Source: Muricea muricata
Lineage: Eukaryota > Cnidaria > Anthozoa > Malacalcyonacea > Plexauridae
DNA length: 64,000 nt
Assembly: GCA_963855995.1 (NCBI GenBank)
Contig: OY979718.1
Coordinates: 23,242,282 to 23,306,281 of the forward strand
Direction of reading: 5' to 3'
Shown here: one piece after another, positions 25,547-37,427 of the stretch
How the letters are laid out: each line of letters starts with the position of its first letter
How positions within the stretch are numbered: position 1 is the stretch's first letter
Notes under the pieces: generated by a model
Databases searched by the model: none
Seen by the model: the letters and a program-made list of their open reading frames with translations, nothing else
What the model was told of the DNA's origin: nothing
Position numbers and translations under genes: made by a program

Positions 25547-26854
25547 AATTTGACGCACATTTTATAATCGAGAAAGGGACTGTTTAGTTAATGTAAAAGC
25601 GCATACTAATCTGTTAAACCTAAGTTGTCTAGCTATTTTGATGCTAGCCTGAAGACCCGGCAAAGTAGTGAGTCAGTTTTTATAATGAAAATAGCGCACC
25701 GATACTGGCATAGGGACAAAATTTGTTATTAACTATATTATGTACTAAGTCAAACAAAAAACTTCAAAAAACTTCAAAGAATTCAAAATTCAGTTTATAC
25801 GACTCCGTGTCTTGCGTAATATTGTGTTGTTACCCTTAACACTTAACTTTACACCGTAATATCGTGTTGTTACTCTCAACACCTTACTCGTGTTGTTACC
25901 CCTTATCCAGTCAGAAGCAATTAATTTCTTTCTAATATGAATGCATGCATGCATGATCGTACAGTAAACAAATTAAAATATTTTTGTTGATAAACTCTGT
26001 AAAAACTCAAAACACCCAGCTACAATTCATCATTCCGTCTCAAGCAACTGATATTGTTAATTCACAACTACCTGCAGTGTATTTTTTTATTACATTAAAC
26101 AAATAAAATACTACGTGCAGCTGAATGACATAACTTAAAGTTTCGCCGACAATTCGAGAGTTCTTTGAGGAGAATTGTATGAGTAATATATCAAACACGA
26201 ACGACAGTGTTTCATCGGGATATCCAAACGTCGAGAAGATAGTTGAAGCGAAGTATATTTGACGAAATTCGAGAAGTTTAGATAGCTGATGAAGCACTGT
26301 TTCGAATGTTTGATTTGACGTAAACAATTATTACACCGGGAAATACCATGATTTTAATCCGCGAAACTTTTTCATCATTTTTTAAAGACACGCATTGCTG
26401 AACTAAAATACATAAAGACACATTAAAATACAGTATATATCAAAAATGATTTAAGCAATTATGATAAAGAATTGCTGTTTTTTGCTGGATAAAAACCTAA
26501 AAACAACTCTTTAATTGCCTAGCCATGAAAATTTCACACGCAAGTCACAAGATACATGGCGTCCAGCCTCACTTTATCTTACTCACCGTGTGGCACCGTC
26601 CTCTCGATAGCCAATCAGAAACTTCCATTTAGGTTACGGTCTATAGAGCAGGAACTGAAAAATATTAAATGTTTTAATTATTTCTTGCAAACTTGCTTTA
26701 TTTATTTGATCGATATCTGTGGAGGCCAAATGTTTTCCTACAAAATCCTGGCTAACAATACAATTACGGATTAGAGATTTCCATATATTCCTAGTGACAC
26801 CTTAACACCTGTATTTAACACCTTATATAATTCTAAATTTTGTATAATGTTATG

Positions 26855-26965
26855 TACGTCTCTGAAGCTTCCTTAAGTTAAGACGAAACGTCACTTAATA
26901 AATATTTTCTATTTTGAATTTTGTTTTTATGGCTTTACTCAAAGCATTATGTTCGACATAGATCT
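26855..26965 (+). repeat. Penelope-type terminal fragment with hammerhead-like core (copy B)
   Basis: CTCTGAAGCTTCCTTAAGTT then AAGACGAAACGTCACTTAAT and TTTTTATGGCTTTACTCAAA. It is the duplicated counterpart of 10013-10115. CTGAAG and ACGAAAC survive, but the surrounding stem I pairing is not visible. Confidence 0.5.
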
Positions 26966-27120
26966 TCTTTATAAGAATTCGTTTTGTAACATTTAACTAA
27001 AAAAGTAATAAAACCTTTCTATTGGGAAAAATTATACTATTTATCATTATATTGGCTTCTACATTGAATTTAAAGTAGACGAAAAACCACATTACTTGTA
27101 AAAGCGACTGCATACTTCAG

Positions 27121-27355
27121 CCAGTTGTATCAAAGGTGTTTAGTTTAAACGGTGGTTAAGTTAAATTTAGAAATCACTTTTACATCTTGTATGTAACCAA
27201 ACTTATAAGTTTTATGGAGTATATGCTTAGTTTAACGTATGATATTGTTCCTCTCGAGTCAAAAATATTTTGTCTGTTTGTTCTTGCCATTTAAAAATGT
27301 GTTTTATATTTTCAACTTGTCCACCGTTTAAGCTAAACGCTTTTGATACAACCGG
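27121..27355. mobile_element. MITE with CCAGTTGTATCAAA ends
   Basis: Left CCAGTTGTATCAAAGGTGTT and right inverted CCGGTTGTATCAAAAGCGTT, with a second matching block TTTAAACGGTGG. It is present only in copy B (compare 10275). The target duplication is unclear. Confidence 0.62.
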
Positions 27356-27876
27356 CCCCTGAAGGCGACATTTCCACTTTTAATTTATTAAACTGTTAAT
27401 TTGCTGACCTAAGGACTTGAAACGGCCATTTCAGTTCAGTTGCATAACCGATTACTAAGCAACTAACAGTTTTATAAATTCACGTTCTGCCAGACGAATT
27501 TTCTTTGAAATCCAATCCATTTCAAAAGAAATTCGTAGGGTAGCTAGAACGTGGATAAGCATAGCCCCCCCTCCCCTTCTAGTGAGAAGCGTCCTCATAA
27601 AGACAAGAAAAAACTGCTCCTACCTTTTCTGTTCGGGTGAGCAAATTCGCGAATTGGAAAATAGGCTTAAATATTTTATGTCTAACGTGAATAGTATTTA
27701 AATGCAAGTTATTATTCTGCCAGCAATCAATAATCTTAAATGCTGATATGCGTGTAATATTATAGCAAATTGTGCTAATAGTAAAGTGTGCAGACATTTT
27801 AGTATGAATTGAAATTCATGACTTTTTGATGCATAACAATAATTTGATGACATATTTTTCAGCAAAATCGTCTTAG

Positions 27877-28171
27877 CCAAGGCCGTAGGAAGACAAAAAA
27901 AGTTTGGAGGGGCTCTTCGAGTGCTGCTAGGGGGCCCGGGGGCACACCCCCAGAAATTTTTTCTATTTTTAGCATGCTTAAACATGTTTTTCTGTACTTT
28001 TGAGGTTAGTTTTACCATAATCATTGGATTAAAACATGTGTAAGACTGTAAACCGTTAAAAACGTGTGTTTACTTCGAGACTCAAAGATCATTTTTAGGG
28101 GGCTCAGCCCCCTGCCTTTGAAGTTAGGGGGGCTCGAGCCCCCCTTGCCCCCGTGGTTCTTACGGCCATGG
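27877..28171. mobile_element. MITE inserted in an ILEI exon, 6-bp target duplication
   Basis: Ends CCAAGGCCGTAGGAAG and inverted CCATGGCCGTAAGAAC. TCTTAG flanks both sides (27871-27876, 28172-28177). The exon in copy A reads straight through TCCTAG at this place. Internal GGGGGCTCAGCCCCC and GGGGCTCGAGCCCC form further hairpins. Confidence 0.8.
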
Positions 28172-28785
28172 TCTTAGCTGCTGTTAAAGATGAAGGCCAA
28201 AAAAGCATGACGTCAGAAGCATATACTGCCTTGTCCAAGTTTGTAGGAACACAGATTACAACAATTGATTTTAGAGGTTCGTTTGCAATGATTGGATTTT
28301 CAGAGGCAAAAAAGCCCTCCTTTGTTAAACAGGTAAGCCCAATTAAATATATTTATAAAATAGACTTTTCAAAAGAAGGACTCCCATTGGTGGAAAGCTC
28401 AAAAACCCGTGCTAAATAATAGCATTCGAATTAAAAAACATAAATAAAACGAATTTATAGTGGTCAAAAATTAGCAAACAATGTACACGCTCAAGCAAAA
28501 CAGTAAAATGAATTCTCATAGTAGTTACAAAGCACTAGAGAACTTGCTGTCATCACGGAACAGTCATAAAGTAACCCTGCATGGGTGGTGGATATAGCTA
28601 TTCTTAATTTTGTGAACAAATTTTTCTATTTCTCTCCCACCTCAGGGTAATGGAGAGAATGGTCTCAAGGTTTTGTCCTTGTCATTAAAAGGGTAAAAAC
28701 TGCCATTGATATACTAGGCCAACGCATATACCTAGGGCAGACGCGTCACATGCACGATGAATCGATATCAAAGATAGCGTTCTCA

Positions 28786-29478
28786 TAGTCCGGCAGATAG
28801 GGGTACCAAAAAGCATGTTTACTTACCATATCGAGGGGCAGTTTCATTTTGGTCTTACCTCGTTCCTTTAAGGTTAGTAAGTAAATTTCTGAATGTTGGC
28901 CACGTTGAAATTTCTTGTAGGCTCTTGCCAACACGTTTTTCTACGATATTACTATAAAACTGTATTACTGTCAAAAAAAGTGATGTTTCAAGTTCAATTT
29001 TAGAAAAAATAACTTGCATCAACAGAAAGCTCGTAAAAAACTAAACATAAAACAATTAAACGGCCATCCCAATTTTGTTAATTCTTAGTGAGTTATCAGC
29101 CTTTGAATTATATTTTTATACTAGTGCTCAGGTTTTTTGCGCGATTTTAGCATTTTATCGTAGTTTGAAGGATCAATAACTTGAAAACCGTTTGAAAAAT
29201 CAAGGTGGCCACTTAAATGTCTTATATTTAGTTCTTTACGAGCTTTCTCTTTATGAACTTTTATCTGTTTATGAATTGAACTTGAAATATCACTTTTTTT
29301 GACAGTAATACAGTTTTATAGTAATATCGTAGAAAAACGTGTTGGCAAGAGCCTACAAGAAATTTCAACGTGGCCAACATTCAGAAATATACCTACCAAC
29401 CTTAAAGGAACAAGATAAAACCAAAATAGAATTGTCCCACGATATGGTAAGAATATCGGCCTCTATCTGCCGGACTAT
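28786..29478. mobile_element. Foldback element with about 340-bp arms (copy B)
   Basis: Counterpart of 11440-12129 with the same arms and a few differences per line. The 62-residue open frame in it is an artefact of the arm. Confidence 0.75.
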
Positions 29479-29852
29479 CAACCGGGAAAAACGTTATTAG
29501 GAATTGTATTACGAATTGTATTTAAGGCGTTTTGGATGGTTTCATTGCTACGAACGTTTGCTACAACTGAACGTTTTTGAAAATAGATCACTATTGCGGT
29601 GGTTTTGAACGTAAAATAAGAATAGTGTGTTTGATTCTCACAAAATTATCGTTTGATCAAGATTTCGAAGAGTTTTTAACACTTTGAATCACAATCGACT
29701 GCGTATAGATGTTTTAGATGTGAACTGGAAAGCGGTTGCCAATTCTTTTTAAATATCGTGCGTTAAGTTACTCAATGTTGCAGCAACGCCGACTAGTATC
29801 AGTGTATGATTGCATATCCATCCCATGCAGCTAGAATGTTGTTTGTTGTTAA

Positions 29853-30369
29853 AGGGAAATGGCAACAAAAAATTTAATTGTCTCATTTGAAAGAGACTCT
29901 AAAACAATGTATAGAAATATCTTGCAAAATTTTTACATCTGTTTTACTTCAGGAGATATTCTCACCTAAATCAATGAACTGTCCGCCATCTTGGATCAAT
30001 TTTTAACCTCATTGACAATGTTTTGGTGACGTCACGACAGGAATCAGCCATTCAAAACTACTCCTAAATACCTACTAACAATCAAATGCTGTTTGAAATC
30101 TTCTCTGTCCGTGCTTAAATCCGAAACACCTGCCGTACATGCGGTTATAAGAGCATATTAATCATTGTCTGGTAGGGAAAAAATCGCGTGAATCCTGTTG
30201 CGACGTATCGTGCACATCCACAAATATTCAAGATGGCGGACAACTTAACATTTCAAATGAAAATATTTCACGAAATAAGGCAGATATAAAAATCCTTTAA
30301 CAGACTTCTATACATTGTTTTGGAGGCTCTTCCAAATGAGATGATAAAAAATTTTGTTGCCATTTCCCT
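29853..30369. mobile_element. TTAA-target palindromic element
   Basis: Ends AGGGAAATGGCAACAAAA and its complement TTTTGTTGCCATTTCCCT, flanked by TTAA (29849-29852, 30370-30373). It is nested in a larger block (about 29760-30575) found only in copy B. Inner arms share TCTCATTTGAAAGAG and ACAATGTATAGAA. Confidence 0.72.
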
Positions 30370-31619
30370 TTAAATATGGGTTTTATGAATTTGACAGTCT
30401 GTCAATGACAGAAATTGCTTGTGCATACTGTAGTAACTGCTGACAAAGTAACACAATATACCATCTGATGATTTCAAATAAGTGTAAAAGAGCCCCCAAT
30501 TCTATGGGTTTATGTAATTGTTCTTGTAGAATCTGCAGACAAATTGAGTGAAATATCACAAGAATTGATTTTGAATAAGTACAAATATGTAGAAAGCAAT
30601 GTTTCCATAGGTTTTTTATTATTTTAGGATAATTGATATTAGCTGAGCAGGTAAGCTTAGTTTTAGAGACTCGTGATGCTATTAAATGTATGTCGGGTGT
30701 TAATACTTATAGAAAAGACCCACACCCATCAAAATTAGGTGTTGGGTCATAAAGTGTCTGGCATTATAAGCTATTGTTGCACAGACTAATAATTAATAAG
30801 GTTCAAAATTCAAATTTCTGAACGATTGCCAAAGCAATTTTGGTTTTACTCAAAACAATTACAATATTGGAATTCTCACAAAAGAGTCTCACAAAGACAG
30901 TATAATTATTATAAAAATCAGATATGCTTCAGAATTGCTACAGACATGCTTATTAAGCACAGTTGCAATTAATATTGATTTTTGCTACGTATTAACTTTC
31001 ATTTCATTAACTTTTCATTTTCAATCATGATGCCTCCTAGAAAACTTGTCATTTACATGTACTGAAGGACACATTTTGTGTAGATATTCAATTTCACATT
31101 TAACACTAAGCAGAAATCCAAATAACACTCAAATTCAAAATCACTATAGTAGTAATAATTTACAAAAAAGTCAGATTTAATACTGACCATGCTAAACCAC
31201 CAGTTGCCTACTCCAGAATAAGCTTAAAAAACAGCAACCGGTTTCCAGTTTACAACTAAAACAAACATAATAAACAGCCTTTCTTAAGTATATGCGATAG
31301 ATCGTGATTCCAAGTGTTGAAAGTCCAAAAGTCCATGGAAACTGACGAAATCGGTAAAAACGTCCACCTCTTGAAATCTTTATCGATCGATAGTTTTGTA
31401 ACAATCAATAGTACTGAAATTGTTTATTAAGATAAAAATCTTGCATCCTTGAAGACTGAATTATGTTTAACTTTACATACTAGTTAAAGACTTTAACAAA
31501 ACAACGCCGTCTAATATCTACAAATAATTATTACATCTATTATTTACAACTTTTGAAACTAATTACTTATACATCTTAACATTATGCATTACGCAAAACT
31601 ATCACAAAATCTGTGTTGG

Positions 31620-32050
31620 AACATTAAAATGATCCTTTTCAACAGACTGGGGATTGACTTGTTCTTATTTGGTAATAATTAATTCATGCAATTTGTCTTC
31701 AGTGTTATCATCAATATCTTCAAATAGCTTTTTAGTAATAAATTTTCTTCGATAAAACAATATGTATCAATTCCAACTTCTCGATAAGACAAAGTTGGAC
31801 AGATAATACGGAGAGCTCTCTTTTGCAATTTCTTCAGGTTTTCGGTAAATATAGTAGTAGAGAATTGTGCGAGACTGGCCATGCAGGTATATTCGGTAAA
31901 TGGCCGAACACATATGAGATAAAGGGTTAGCAGATCTTTCTCGTCGATTTTCGCTCGTTTCAGCGGCCGTAGAAAATACAGTCTTGACGAAGCTGTCTTC
32001 ACAATTTCTAGAATGTGAACGTTCTATTTGAGATCTTAAAGATGAACACG
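31620..32050 (-). pseudogene. LINE reverse-transcriptase C-terminal relic (copy B)
   Basis: Counterpart of 13674-14115. It reads SSRLYFLRPLKRAKIDEKDL, LTLYLICVRPFTEYTCM and ENLKKLQKRALRIICPTLSY, then runs out of frame. Confidence 0.72.
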
Positions 32051-33227
32051 CCGAGTATTTTAGCATTTGATACAACTTCTTAATAAGGATTGGGGAAAAT
32101 GAACTTTCGGATCAAAAGTCATCACTTTTTCAACGAGAATAATGTGATGTACTAGGTCAAATGTTGTTTTTAATTACTCAAAGAGATCGACTCTGGCAGC
32201 AGATACGTTTCAGTCGGTCTGTTTATTCCGTGTGTGAGTCATGCTTATCGAGACATGAGTAGTAAATGATGGAAAGATCGTTACAAATTGTGTACTATCA
32301 ATCTGCTTCGTATTACTGATTTGTTATACAATTCCTAATGTTTTTTTCGCTGGTTGACGATGCCATCTTGGATTCATCATATATGTGACGTACGCCTGCG
32401 CTAGCTAGAAGCGTTGGCAATCTAGGGTCTAGTATATCTATAGAAAATACGGTTTCTATTAAATGTGCATGCCTCATGTTGATATCTGAAAACATATCCC
32501 TCAATTTATACCTCCGCTCCCGGGTAGCACTTTCTTTACAACCACTCCTTACGTTTAGCATGAATTCGATCCTCGAAGCTCTTAACGGAAAGGTGCACGT
32601 GACTGTTCTTAAATTGTGCGATTGTATTAGAAAATATTAGACTTGGAAAATATATATTAGTCTTGCAATTATCACACGTTGAAAATTTTGAGAAAGTGCA
32701 ATGTAATATACAGTATAGCATCTTAAAATTAAAAGAGATCGTTGAAGTTGAGGTGTAATTTTCATTTATTCTCTTGAGATGCTGAGTCTTTATAAATTTT
32801 ATTTTCTTTCATGCGGCAAAATTCTGTTCCAGGTTCACTATTCCACAGTTCACCGTGCGAGGGTTAAAAAATCCATGTCTTAAGGGGATTAGTAATAAAA
32901 GTTTAATTTCCAATGATGTATGATTACGTGGCGTAAAAGAGGACAATACGGTAGATGAACGTTTTATTTTTTCAGGTCAAGAAGGGCAGAGATCTCGGGC
33001 CGAGTGTCATTGAAGAAATAATTTACATTCCAGTGACTATTAACTAGCCAGCTTATGGTCCTTCTGACTACTGATATAAATCAATAACGATATAACAAAA
33101 CAAGACAAGATTCAACCACTTTTTCGTTGATCATGTTATTAATATTTATGTACTTATGCATACTTATGCACTGGACAAGCATACGTTTTTATGAATGCAC
33201 GTATCGATGTTCTAATACGTATACTAT

Positions 33228-33435
33228 CAGTGGCGGATCCAGCGTAACTCAAAATAAATTATAGCAGCCCAATTTTAAATTCAAAATAACTTTATAACAA
33301 TGTCATTGGTTATGAATTTCCAAAGAATAATAAAATCTTACTAATGAAATTGCTTTGAAGGTGTTTTAAAATGTAAATATATCCAAGAATGAGCTGTAGC
33401 AATTTATTTTGACCCACGCTATAGATCCGCCATTG
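33228..33435. mobile_element. hAT-like MITE
   Basis: CAGTGGCGGATCCAG at the left and TAGATCCGCCATTG at the right are inverted. This end type is widespread in hAT non-autonomous elements. The right end is partly repeated at 33436-33453. It is in copy B only; a clear 8-bp duplication was not found. Confidence 0.5.
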
Positions 33436-34667
33436 AATACAGATCCGCCATTGAATCCACCATTTCAGTTATTTAAGGAACACGATAAATTACGTACAAC
33501 GTTAACGCACAATGTGCATTGCGTGTGGCTTTGCTATACATTATTATTATTAATTTTATTAATTACTTATGTGTCAGTGGTCTACTCACGGTATTAATAG
33601 GGCGCTGGCACATTTGGCAGATTCTTTAAAGCTTGCTAAAGGTATTCTACGCTTCCACATCCCACATCGCTCGATAAATTATGAATCCAATAGCGTGGGC
33701 CACCTCTTTTATAGACTACATGCGTAACGTCTGGATTTTTAAATCCAAGGACTAATTTGACATATTAACAGCACAACTACATTTCCGCCACAGTTAAAAC
33801 AAATAGATTCCCGCACATTCATGGAGACTCGACGCACGAATCGCTCTTGTGTTTGAAGTCATGCCAATGCAGTGCTTTGTGTCCTGTGTGTTGCCTGTAT
33901 CAATGGTTGCTTTACATACAATATCCTTACTCAGGCACTTGTTCTTCTGTGGCATGCGTGCTTGTTCCTACAGGTGCACCTGTCTGTATGTCTTATGGTT
34001 GGCTTTTACTAGGCTAATTATGCGTGCGTTGTGGCTTGTGATAATTGACTTAACGTTACTCATGGAACTTTAACTGCTCTTTTCTGGGTTTTTTTGCCAA
34101 ACGTGCAGATATGTTTTTAATAACTGTTAAACTGTCGTCTTTATACAAGCCGATATTTTTCTTGCCAAACGTTCTCTCTAGATGTTTTAAGATGAAAGAC
34201 CTATACTAGTTTGAAAATTTCTGCCTCGTCATTTCTATACAGACCATGGTATTAGTTTTATACGTTTTTTGTGCATTACGTATTTAAAATTAGCAGTGCC
34301 ATTCATTAAAACTTAAGAACATTAAAACAAAGTTGGGACAGCATCTTTGCGATGTTGCTATTTCATGCTAGTCACAAAACTGAAAAATTATGGGGTATTG
34401 AGGTAAAAATGCTTGAAGCCCAACGGAAGTTTGTCCTTCTGGCAAGCAGTCGAAATCTGCATGATAATGTTTGGAAGTTGCATGCAGGGGTTAGATTATT
34501 GATATTCAATGATTTTATGAGTCCAGCGAGGCTAAGGAGTCAACAAAGAATTGGTAAAGTAAACGGGTTTGGCGGGTAACAGCGGAAATAGGTGTCAGAG
34601 GTCTGTTTTGCACATTTAGGCACATATAGAGATATGTTGGTCGCTAATGTGTAATACGGATCTAAAT

Positions 34668-34950
34668 CACAGAGTACTACTACACAGAGGGCTAACTCGA
34701 CGAAAAAGCGTAACGCGGATTGGTAGTTGTCAGGGGGGTGAATGCCTCGATGCACTTGCTAAGAATTTTATCCCAGCAAGTGCATAGAGGCATTTACCCC
34801 CTGACAACCTTAAAAGGCTCTGAACTTCGCCGCCATTTTGACTTTTTCAGGGGGGTGACCACCACTCTTTAGCGCACATTTGAGCAAAAGGCCGTTACGC
34901 AAAAATCATAGGAAAATAAATGAAGTGAGCCCTCTGTGTAGTACTCTGTG
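34668..34950. mobile_element. MITE with CACAGAGTACTAC ends and TCTAAAT target duplication
   Basis: Left CACAGAGTACTACTACACAG and right inverted CACAGAGTACTACACAGAGG. TCTAAAT lies on both sides (34661-34667, 34951-34957). A second long hairpin at about 34727-34806 (TTGTCAGGGGGGT..GAGGCATTTACCCCCTGACAA type) is nested inside. Confidence 0.75.
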
Positions 34951-35257
34951 TCTAAATCATCGTTCTATCACTTCTTTGGCAGCACCTAAAACCATTGAGC
35001 AGAAGTTCCACTTCCCTGCGTGAGAAGAATTATCATGTTGAATCAACATGATAATTCCCCTAATGCTGGGAAACGGAACTTGAACTCGACTTGTCTTGAA
35101 TATTGAACAATAACCCCATAATTTCTCAGTCATATATGTGACTATAGCATCAAATATCAATACATTGCAAAGATGTTCTTGCTCTGTTATATTGATATCA
35201 TCAAGCACTCTTCATATTTACAACAGAATTATAGAAAAAATAACAATATATCAACAG

Positions 35258-35369
<112 letters not shown>

Positions 35370-37315
35370 TGTTTTTATAACTCAATTTCCAACTTTGTAC
35401 TCGTTTTTATCGGAGTTATATCCTGTCTATATCATTCATAAGCAATATCCTGCTCGGAACGACTAGCGAACCAAGCAGACATTTAAAAATTTAAAAACAA
35501 CAAAACCAAAAATGGACTTTGGAACTTCGCGGTTGATGCGCATCCGCAGTTCACCCATTTTGTTGTTGACCGGTCAATAAATATTTTGTTATAGACCAGT
35601 TGCCTTGTTGCCAAGGCAATCGAGTGAACTCGGCGTTTTGCGGACCGGCACGTGATACGCTTTTGTCCAATAGCAATACAGAAAAATTGAACTTTGACAC
35701 TAACTATATAACTATAATATATAGTGCAAGTTTACAAATGAAAAATCAATTCTACATGCAAAACAGAATGGGAAATAAGCCTTTCCTATACTAAATATTT
35801 AATTTTGTCCACGGGCGAAGGATATTGCTTGAACAATTAACATAGGATTAATTTAAAAAAATTATGGTAAAGTTTGATGTAGAAATTAAAACTTCAATAT
35901 TCACTGTTGTGCCGCATGTGTTATTACAACGGTGAAATATTAATTGAAAACAATTATATCTTTAGATTTCAACTGGTAAATACAGCGTATATAAAATATA
36001 TACTACATACTACGGGTGTATAAAAAACCTGAACAAATATGAAATCGCTTTCTACAGTTCTACTTCGCGAAACGCCTCAATGTACGATTTTTTTATTGAA
36101 ATGATTGTTTGGTTAATTGTACTTTAGAGCAAACAGAAAAATTATGAAATAAAAATTTCAGAAAACGTGCTGAGTGTAAGCCGTTTAAAACGTCGCGAGA
36201 AGCCCCATATATCGAACAAAATCGGCTTTGTATATGTTTATATTAATTTATGCATTACGTAATTTGCATACAACTCCCGAGAGGCATTTAAAATTTAAAT
36301 TACATCTATTCTCAAGAAAATTCTTATTTAAAAAAAAAGGGCAAGATCGCGTGAGGTATTGAAGGACTCAGACCCTGTTCACATGAGCGCGGGACAGCAT
36401 GTTATCCCAGGAGATTTTTTGTCTCGGGGTAAAAATTGTCTCGGCATCTCAGGTTAAAGTATTTATTAAACTCGAGCGAATCTCTCGAAATGGTGAACAG
36501 CAATAAAACACCATATTATTTAAATCCATACAATTTAATACCCCATATTATTTAAACTTACAAAATTCGAACGCTAACAACATAAGTTTTACGGGGTTTG
36601 ATTAAGGTTCAAAGTGTCAATTTGACACAAAGCTAGAAAATTTAAATTACCCAATTACTTACGCCTGGTTGCGACTTCACGAGTTAGCACGAGACGATTA
36701 TCTGCTCGAATTTTCTCTACATTTCCAAGCGGAGACAAAAGCTAAAGTGAATTTGAGTCGTTGATATTAAAGCAATGCCGGCTTACGACGTTATCATGTA
36801 AAATTTGGTGCAAAGATTCATGAACAGTTCGAAGGAAGCGATTTGAAATAGCTGAGCGAAGTTCAAAATATCGTATACTAACTCCAAGTTAACAATTTTT
36901 TCAAGCAAAACATTATGTTCAAAAGTGTTAATCGATAACATTCAAAGTCGAATAGGGCATGTTTACCTGGCTTCAATTTTGGCAAGACTTGAGCTTTTTT
37001 ACGACAGTTTTCTTCCTTCCAAAACGTGTGCTTTAACTTTGACCATGGAAGTTGTTGTTATTCAGTTTGAACCTGCCGCAAATTAATTTGCCTTTCACGC
37101 TCTTGCATTGCTGACCATAATTAAATAGATACCCCGCTCCCCGCTCATAACAAAACTAATTATGCTGAAAACCTATCGGTCATTAATAAAGTCATTTGCT
37201 CGAGTGATTTAACCCTAGTTTATTGTGTGCACGCCGTTTTTTGTCATTTTATCGCCAATTTTTCCACAGGAATGCATCTCACATGTAAGTTAAATCTCCG
37301 AACTAAGGCTTGTGG

Positions 37316-37427
37316 TAAAACGCGGATTGGACTGGTTAAACGCGGATTGGATTAAATTAGTAAAACGTGGTCAGGATTCGATTAGTAAAACGCGGCCTGG
37401 ACTCGATTAGTGAAACGTGGACTATGG
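37316..37427. repeat. Tandem repeat of about 27-30 bp
   Basis: Five units of the type TAAAACGCGGATTGGACT with AATTAG or GATTAG joins. Confidence 0.75.

Larger units (their letters stand above)
23416..33047 (+). pseudogene. Duplicate of the apple/ILEI gene, broken
   Basis: Exons equivalent to copy A are at 23416-23639, 24189-24288, 24581-24677, 27863-28332 (interrupted) and 32976-33047. Three independent lesions are visible. First, exon 1 has a net 4-base gain (CAGTATATAAAC against CAGTGAAC), which shifts the frame and gives an early stop. Second, the exon with the first third of the ILEI domain is missing, because about 485 bases present at 5105-5590 are absent near 24500. Third, a 295-bp MITE sits inside the exon that encodes the KIVLAAVKDEG block. 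The remaining exons keep good reading frames and splice sites, so decay looks recent. A shortened transcript is possible, but a normal ILEI domain is not. Confidence 0.85.
21048..33921. repeat. Segmental duplication, copy B
   Basis: Direct second copy of 231-15797. Copy B alone contains 22713-23188, 23764-24165, 25412-25546, about 26358-26763, 27121-27355, 27877-28171, about 29760-30575 and 33228-33453. Most of these are bounded by inverted repeats and short target duplications, so they are insertions made after the duplication, or lost from the other copy. The gene it carries is broken (see the pseudogene entry). Confidence 0.93.
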
